Shown piece by piece: positions 4,870 through 9,114 of a DNA stretch of 9,114 nucleotides. Numbering within the stretch: the stretch's first letter is position 1; the number at the start of each line of letters is the position of its first letter. The notes below the pieces were generated by a model. That model was not told where the DNA came from, made no database searches, and saw nothing but the letters and a program-made list of their open reading frames with translations. The stretch is from Candidatus Falkowiibacteriota bacterium. GTDB taxonomy: Bacteria > Patescibacteriota > Patescibacteriia > Patescibacteriales > UBA12075. The DNA is taken from positions 1-9,114 of the forward strand of contig QMNH01000027.1 of assembly GCA_003647675.1 (NCBI GenBank), given 5' to 3'. Both the position numbers and the translations under genes were made by a program.

Positions 4870-5649
4870 ATGAAAAAAGAAATATTTTTTTATGTCCTCG
4901 GAGGCTTGTTTATATTAATAATTGCCGGATATGCTCTATCCAGCAATGGCACGTTTTCAAATACTCCTAAAAATGAAAAAAGGGAAACTACATTAGAGAC
5001 TACACATGATACAACCGACCAAGGAAATGATAATAATAACCATTCCGCAAATAACCTTGAGCCGGAAGAAATAAATAATGAAAAAGTAAATAAAAACGAA
5101 ATAAAAAATAATCAGACCACTAACAAAACTATAGAAAAAACCGAAGTCGCTTTAAAAACAGAAGATGACACTCCGATGCCAAGCCCGCAAACAAGCGGCG
5201 CCCGCACTACCCTTTCTCTTTCTATGGATGACCCGGAAATTTCTAAAGAGGAAAATACTAAAACCGAGGAAAGCAAATCCGCAATTTGCGAAAGCAATAA
5301 TTTTCCGGAATTATTTCTTTGTTTAATAAATGATTATCGCGCCGCCAACTCGATGCCTGTTTTAATTTACAACAGCGCTCTAAATACCACGGCATCAATC
5401 CATTCCGATTGGATGAACACAACCAATACTTTTAACCATACCGGCGAAAACGATTCCACTTATTACCAGCGATGCATTCAATCTAAAACAACCTGCAGGG
5501 CGGAAAATTTAGCTCAAGGCTTTAGCTCCCCGCAAAATTTATTGGAAATGTGGCAAAACAGCCCGCAGCATAACGCGAATATGCTGGGAAATTATTCCCA
5601 GCTAGGAATAGGATTGTCAGGCAACTATGCTACCGCGCTATTTAATTAA
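4870..5649 (+). CDS. Membrane-anchored CAP-domain (SCP/PR1-like) protein
   Basis: A 259-aa surface protein. Residues 6-24 (FFYVLGG...YALSS) form a signal anchor or uncleaved signal peptide. Residues 28-135 are a low-complexity Asn/Thr/Glu/Lys linker, likely spanning the wall. Residues 145-259 are a CAP domain: LFLCLINDYRAAN, then H178 in SIHSDWM, E212 in AENLAQG, and E226 and H234 in LLEMWQNSPQHNANML. All four residues of the usual CAP tetrad (His, Glu, Glu, His) are present. Cysteine pairs C140/C151 and C202/C209 could form disulfides outside the membrane. Bacterial CAP proteins are secreted and their activity is poorly known. It has its own promoter (4814-4842) and a terminator after it, so it is probably monocistronic; it converges on ftsX. 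No Shine-Dalgarno sequence is seen. Confidence 0.88.
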   Translation: MKKEIFFYVLGGLFILIIAGYALSSNGTFSNTPKNEKRETTLETTHDTTDQGNDNNNHSANNLEPEEINNEKVNKNEIKNNQTTNKTIEKTEVALKTEDDTPMPSPQTSGARTTLSLSMDDPEISKEENTKTEESKSAICESNNFPELFLCLINDYRAANSMPVLIYNSALNTTASIHSDWMNTTNTFNHTGENDSTYYQRCIQSKTTCRAENLAQGFSSPQNLLEMWQNSPQHNANMLGNYSQLGIGLSGNYATALFN

Positions 5650-5671
5650 TTACTATAAAATATTGCAAATT

Positions 5672-5701
5672 AAAATAATCGCCATACCTGGCGATTATTT
5701 T
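5672..5701. terminator. Bidirectional terminator between CAP gene and ftsX
   Basis: A perfect 13-bp stem, 5672-5684 with 5689-5701, around TACC, with the GC core ATCGCCA/TGGCGAT and A/T tracts at the base. It lies between two convergent genes (CAP ends at 5649, ftsX ends at 5727) and can serve both. Confidence 0.85.
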
Positions 5702-5726
5702 TATTGGACTTTATTTTATGTATTAT

Positions 5727-6638
5727 TTAAACTCTTGAATATTTCCTAACTGCCAAATAAGCGGCCACCATATTTATAACGGCCGCTGCTAAAAATTGCA
5801 CGCCAAAAATAGTTAAAATACTGCCGTAATAATATTCAATTAAATTAATATTATACCCGACAAAAAAAGTTTCCAGATAAGGCTGCAACAAACTTAAGAA
5901 CGGATAAAACATAAACATAATGGCAATAATGCTGACCAGAGCATATATTATTCCTGATAATAAATAAGGCATCTGGATAAACCATCTTGACGCGCCCACC
6001 AGGCGCATAATAGTAATCTGCCGGCGGTGGGTATAAATCGCTACCCGAACAGAATTATAAACAACCAGGATAGTTATAAAAATAAAAATTCCGCTTAATA
6101 AATAGCCGGCCCGGGTTACTTTGTCGGTTATATTATTGATTTGCGTTAAAAGTAATTTATAATTTGTAAAATTCCGCGATTCAATAATTTCATCGTCAAA
6201 AGTGTTTAAATGATTTATTAAATCGTCAAAAATTTCCAAGTCCTTGGGCTTTATCACTAAACTGGGTGTGAGCGGATTTTTTCCCAGCTCGCGCAAAGCT
6301 TCCAATATTTCGGCATTATCCCTGTGCTTTTCTTTAAAACTCTCCAGCGCCTCGCTTTTTGAAATATATGACACCTCTTTAACTTCCGCGAGATTGCTTA
6401 CTTTTACTCTCAATGCGTCTATTTCATCTTCTTCGGCGGAATTTTTTAAAAATAAATTTACATCTATCTTATCTTTAATCGCGCCAACCGCCGCGTCTCC
6501 GACAACTTTAACAACCAAAAGCATATTAACAGTAAATAATGCCAATATTAAAATAATAATAGTGACCAAAGAAAGCCAAATATTTCGATATATGTCCTGA
6601 ATGCTAAATTTTATTACCCTTCCGAATGATACAATCAT
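5727..6638 (-). CDS. ftsX: Cell division protein FtsX
   Basis: This 303-aa protein is the membrane partner of FtsE. Four membrane helices are visible at about 22-45, 178-200, 225-248 and 272-296, with the large extracytoplasmic domain between the first two (46-175) as in all FtsX proteins. Family-typical stretches are YISKSEALESF (91-101), NPLTPSLVI (121-129) and the cytoplasmic loop before helix 3, RRQITIMRLVGASRWFI (205-221). The complex uses ATP to switch on peptidoglycan hydrolases at the division site through the external domain. The start is 15 nt after the ftsE stop, so the genes are co-transcribed. No Shine-Dalgarno sequence is seen before the ATG. Length is normal for the family. Confidence 0.95.
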   Translation of the reverse strand: MIVSFGRVIKFSIQDIYRNIWLSLVTIIILILALFTVNMLLVVKVVGDAAVGAIKDKIDVNLFLKNSAEEDEIDALRVKVSNLAEVKEVSYISKSEALESFKEKHRDNAEILEALRELGKNPLTPSLVIKPKDLEIFDDLINHLNTFDDEIIESRNFTNYKLLLTQINNITDKVTRAGYLLSGIFIFITILVVYNSVRVAIYTHRRQITIMRLVGASRWFIQMPYLLSGIIYALVSIIAIMFMFYPFLSLLQPYLETFFVGYNINLIEYYYGSILTIFGVQFLAAAVINMVAAYLAVRKYSRV

Positions 6639-6653
6639 AAATAAATATAAAAC

Positions 6654-7334
6654 TTATAATATATACTTCCCTACTGCCTGGTCGCTGATTAAATAACCGT
6701 CATCAATCGTTAAAACCCGCCTTTTTAGACGGTTTACTATTTCCCGGTTATGAGTTACCAATATCACGGTCGTGCCGAATTTATTTATACGAAGCAAAAG
6801 CTCAATTACTTCATTAGCGTTAAGCGAATCAAGGTTGCCGGTCGGCTCGTCCGCAAGCAGAATTTTCGGACGATGCACCAATGCCCGCGCGATAGCGACC
6901 CTTTGCTGTTCGCCTCCGGATACTTCCTGGGGGTAGCGGCTCATTTTCGACTCTAGCCCGACAATCTTCATTACGTGCGGTACAATTTTCTTTATTTTTC
7001 TGGCCTGGCCGCCGCAAACCTGCATCGCGAAAGCAACATTCTCAAATAATGTTTTTTTATTTAATAATTTAAAATCTTGGAATATAACTCCGATTTGCCG
7101 CCTTAAAACCGGTATCTCCCGCTGACTGATATTTGTGATATCCCAGCCGCCGATTACAATCTTGCCCTGGTCAACCTTTTCTTCTCCAATTAAAGTTTTA
7201 ACAATCGTTGTCTTGCCCGTTCCTGATTGCCCGACGATTGAAATAAATTCTCCGTGTTTTATATTGAGATTTATATTATTTAAAGCCTTTAAATTTTTTG
7301 AATAAATTTTTGTTACGTTATAAAGTCTAATCAT
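6654..7334 (-). CDS. ftsE: Cell division ATP-binding protein FtsE
   Basis: This 226-aa ABC ATPase is full length and has every catalytic motif: Walker A GQSGTGKTT (35-43), Q-loop Q86 in IFQDFKLL, signature SGGEQQRVAIARAL (139-152), Walker B ILLADEP (158-164), D-loop GNLDS (166-170) and H-loop H195 in LVTHNRE. The LLADEPTGNLDS stretch and the length are typical of FtsE and the LolD/MacB-like class; the ftsX gene directly downstream settles the call. It would bind the cytoplasmic face of FtsX and power the control of wall hydrolases at the septum. The ATG is preceded by a good Shine-Dalgarno sequence. Upstream, the DPBB-carboxypeptidase gene ends 38 nt away on the same strand. Confidence 0.96.
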   Translation of the reverse strand: MIRLYNVTKIYSKNLKALNNINLNIKHGEFISIVGQSGTGKTTIVKTLIGEEKVDQGKIVIGGWDITNISQREIPVLRRQIGVIFQDFKLLNKKTLFENVAFAMQVCGGQARKIKKIVPHVMKIVGLESKMSRYPQEVSGGEQQRVAIARALVHRPKILLADEPTGNLDSLNANEVIELLLRINKFGTTVILVTHNREIVNRLKRRVLTIDDGYLISDQAVGKYIL

Positions 7335-7340
7335 CTTTTT

Positions 7341-7347
7341 AACCTCT
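7341..7347 (-). promoter_or_regulatory. Shine-Dalgarno sequence of ftsE
   Basis: On the minus strand AGAGGTT is followed after 7 nt by the ftsE ATG, an ideal spacing for the AGAGG core. It stands out because nearly every other gene in this window lacks a recognisable ribosome binding site, and it fixes the ftsE start. Confidence 0.7.
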
Positions 7348-7372
7348 ATGCTGTATTTTAAATAAATAAATA

Positions 7373-8986
7373 TTAGATGCTTATTTTTCTTTGTCCATAT
7401 TCAATTAGCCGGCTGGTTTCGGTAAAGCTCTGGTCCCTGCTATCGGCACCCAGCGTTACTACTATAAAATTAATTCCATTTCCGGCTTTAACGCGCGTCA
7501 TTAAACAATAGCCGGCCTCATCCAAATAACCGGTTTTTGAACCTGTAATATTAAATTTATTGGTATTAATTATTTTATTTGTATTTCTTATTCGATGGAA
7601 CTTATTTGTGTTTATGGTATAGAATTCATATTTATCTGTTTTACTGGCCTTTTCTATAATTGGATTTTTAAGCACTTCTTTGGTTATTATAGCATAATCC
7701 AACGAAGAACTCACGTTTTCCGGCGCTAAACCGGTCGGCTCAATAAAATAAGTGTTATTAGCTCCCCATTCTATTACGGAAAAATTCATTTTATTAATAA
7801 AATCCGCGCGCGCCAGACCGCTTGCCCTAACTAGGGTTTCAACCGTGTTATTGGCCGAACCTACGAGCGAAACATATACCAAATCTTCTATTGTCAGTGT
7901 TTCACCGTTATCTATGTTTAGACTGGCTGATTCCCATTTATTCACGTGTTGGTAATTATATTCTTCGTCCCTTAAGCTGTATGACACTACCGTACTCAAA
8001 GTAGGCTTAGTATCCAAAAAAACTTTTACTGCCACCATCTTAGTTAAGCTTGCCAAGGGCATTGTGCTGGTTGAATTTTTTTCCCATACAATTTCCTCGC
8101 TGTCTTCGCGCATAATTACGCCTGATTTCAAATTTATTTCCACGCCTGATCCGGCCCCAAGCTCATTAATTCCTAAAGTTCTATTATCGGAAGCGGCAAT
8201 ATAAAGCGGCTCAACTTCAACTTCCGCCATCCCATCTCCCAGCGATGCAATTTTATTAAAGGCGGTTTTTTCCAAATCCACCACCCTGTCCGGATGAATA
8301 CCGCGATCCGGGCCGAAATCATTTATTTCCACGTCAACAAATTTTCCATTCTCAATATTTTTTACTCTTAATCTTGAACCTTTGGGAAAATCAGGTGAAG
8401 CCGCGAAATTGCCGGCTTTATATGAATACCAGCTGGCCCGCCCGGTAGTCATAATTTCCGGATATGAAAATACCGCGATTCGGGCAAAAGGCAAATGAAT
8501 CAAAGAACGGACAAATTGCTCTTTGGGAAAATCTTTGGTAGGCAAGGGGCGCCAGGTAGAAAAATTTTTATCGTAAAAAAATACTTGCTTATACTTATTA
8601 TCAGGTATATCATAAGAAAATTGAATATAAAAAGGGACATGATTGTCATAAGCCATTTTATTTTTAAATTCAAACTGATAAATCCGGCTTATTTTATCAA
8701 CTTGCCAAGGCATATCCAGATCTTCGTTTAGTTCAATAACTTCAACTGCCGTGGCCTCGCTTAATATTCCGGGAACTAAAGATAATTTAATATTATTATT
8801 AAAAGAGCTGACCGTATACCCTTTTAAAATCGTTGGCTTATCCAGATTAATATGATATTCTTTATTAATAGGCTCCGCGCTGATGCCTCTGGCTTCCAAA
8901 GTAAAAAACCAGTCTTGGGGGCTGGCAAAAAATAATGTATTAAAAATTAATACAAAAATAAACGATTTAACTAAATTTTTCCACAT
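7373..8986 (-). CDS. Fusion of DPBB (RlpA-like) domain and D-alanyl-D-alanine carboxypeptidase
   Basis: A 537-aa exported wall enzyme. Residues 5-22 are a signal peptide or anchor. Residues about 40-178 are beta-rich and unassigned (FYIQFSYDIPDNKYKQVFFY...). Residues 178-262 are a double-psi beta-barrel like RlpA: TGRASWYSY (181-189), FPKGSRLRVKN (200-210), VEINDFGPDRG (219-229) and RVVDLEKTAF (234-243); D223 fits the conserved Asp of the INDRGP motif, but S197 stands where RlpA usually has His. Residues 280-537 are a penicillin-binding S11 peptidase with SLTK (S313, K316), SAN (377-379) and KTG (484-486), all catalytic motifs intact. It would trim D-Ala from stem peptides outside the membrane, and perhaps bind glycan through the barrel. 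It is first in the ftsE-ftsX gene string. No Shine-Dalgarno sequence is visible. The start is the ATG directly before the signal peptide. Confidence 0.9.
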   Translation of the reverse strand: MWKNLVKSFIFVLIFNTLFFASPQDWFFTLEARGISAEPINKEYHINLDKPTILKGYTVSSFNNNIKLSLVPGILSEATAVEVIELNEDLDMPWQVDKISRIYQFEFKNKMAYDNHVPFYIQFSYDIPDNKYKQVFFYDKNFSTWRPLPTKDFPKEQFVRSLIHLPFARIAVFSYPEIMTTGRASWYSYKAGNFAASPDFPKGSRLRVKNIENGKFVDVEINDFGPDRGIHPDRVVDLEKTAFNKIASLGDGMAEVEVEPLYIAASDNRTLGINELGAGSGVEINLKSGVIMREDSEEIVWEKNSTSTMPLASLTKMVAVKVFLDTKPTLSTVVSYSLRDEEYNYQHVNKWESASLNIDNGETLTIEDLVYVSLVGSANNTVETLVRASGLARADFINKMNFSVIEWGANNTYFIEPTGLAPENVSSSLDYAIITKEVLKNPIIEKASKTDKYEFYTINTNKFHRIRNTNKIINTNKFNITGSKTGYLDEAGYCLMTRVKAGNGINFIVVTLGADSRDQSFTETSRLIEYGQRKISI

Positions 8987-8992
8987 ATTTAT

Positions 8993-9032
8993 TAAATAGT
9001 TAGTGTGTAAAAACTAGCAACGGCTTAAAAAT
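8993..9032. repeat. Repeat copy B, 40 nt, matching 626-665
   Basis: Matches the left half of the palindromic repeat at 626-665 in 34 of 40 positions, with the shared end AACGGCTTAAAAAT. Bases 8997-9015 are also the exact reverse complement of 698-716 (19 nt), so this arm matches both arms of copy A. Right of it the sequence diverges; GTTTTCACTGATATTACTATAT (around 9062-9083) resembles a decayed second arm only weakly. It lies 6 nt upstream of the carboxypeptidase start codon, within its presumed leader. Confidence 0.7.
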
Positions 9033-9076
9033 TAATATTTTCACATATTTTTTATAAAATTGTTTTCACTGATATT

Positions 9077-9085
9077 ACTATATCA
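9077..9085 (-). promoter_or_regulatory. Possible extended -10 promoter of the wall-enzyme/ftsEX operon
   Basis: On the minus strand TGATATAGT forms an extended -10 (TATAGT at 9077-9082). No clear -35 is seen at the right distance. Transcription would begin near 9070, leaving a leader of about 85 nt that contains repeat copy B. In such AT-rich sequence chance matches are common, so confidence is low. Confidence 0.3.
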
Positions 9086-9114
9086 CTTCAAAAAATTTTA
9101 TAAAAAATCTGCAA

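Noticed and set aside
6244..6600. Plus-strand open frame of 118 codons opposite ftsX
   Set aside because: It is antisense to a strongly conserved gene, with Ser/Leu-rich content typical of a reversed coding frame.

Overview
The window looks like a piece of a small, AT-rich bacterial genome, most likely a member of the Candidate Phyla Radiation (Patescibacteria, Parcubacteria-like). This is inferred from the AT-rich codon use, the small proteins of uncertain family, few Shine-Dalgarno sequences, a toxin-antitoxin pair beside orphan proteins, and the style of the ftsEX locus. Genes end in TAA, TAG or TGA and no internal TGA is read through, so the standard bacterial code fits. No rRNA, tRNA, CRISPR array or intact insertion sequence was seen.

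Left third (1-2450). After a terminator hairpin comes an AbrB-type antitoxin with a RelE-type toxin (140-623). An imperfect palindromic repeat (626-720) separates it from an orphan 471-aa protein with a TPR-like motif (751-2166). A GC-rich, hairpin-rich non-coding block (2215-2400) follows, ending in a perfect hairpin that runs into an extended -10 promoter.

Centre (2450-4795). This is a markedly AT-rich group of five plus-strand genes: a SLAC1/TehA-family membrane transporter, a 56-aa single-cluster ferredoxin, an unrecognised 59-aa protein, a CoA_binding_2 Rossmann protein and a NifX/NifB-C-like (Nitro_FeMo-Co) protein. The last two overlap by 4 bp. The group closes with a perfect 25-bp terminator stem. 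The ferredoxin and the 59-aa gene are short and easily missed. Together they look like a small redox, metal-cofactor and anion-transport cassette; the joint function is inference.

Right half (4796-9114). A membrane-anchored CAP-domain protein has a good promoter. It converges on a minus-strand cell-envelope cluster, read in the order DPBB(RlpA-like)-D,D-carboxypeptidase fusion, ftsE, ftsX, and both sides share a bidirectional terminator (5672-5701). FtsE and FtsX form the ABC-type complex that controls peptidoglycan hydrolases during division. The adjoining two-domain wall enzyme is therefore a candidate partner. A second copy of the 626-665 repeat arm lies just upstream of the fusion gene.
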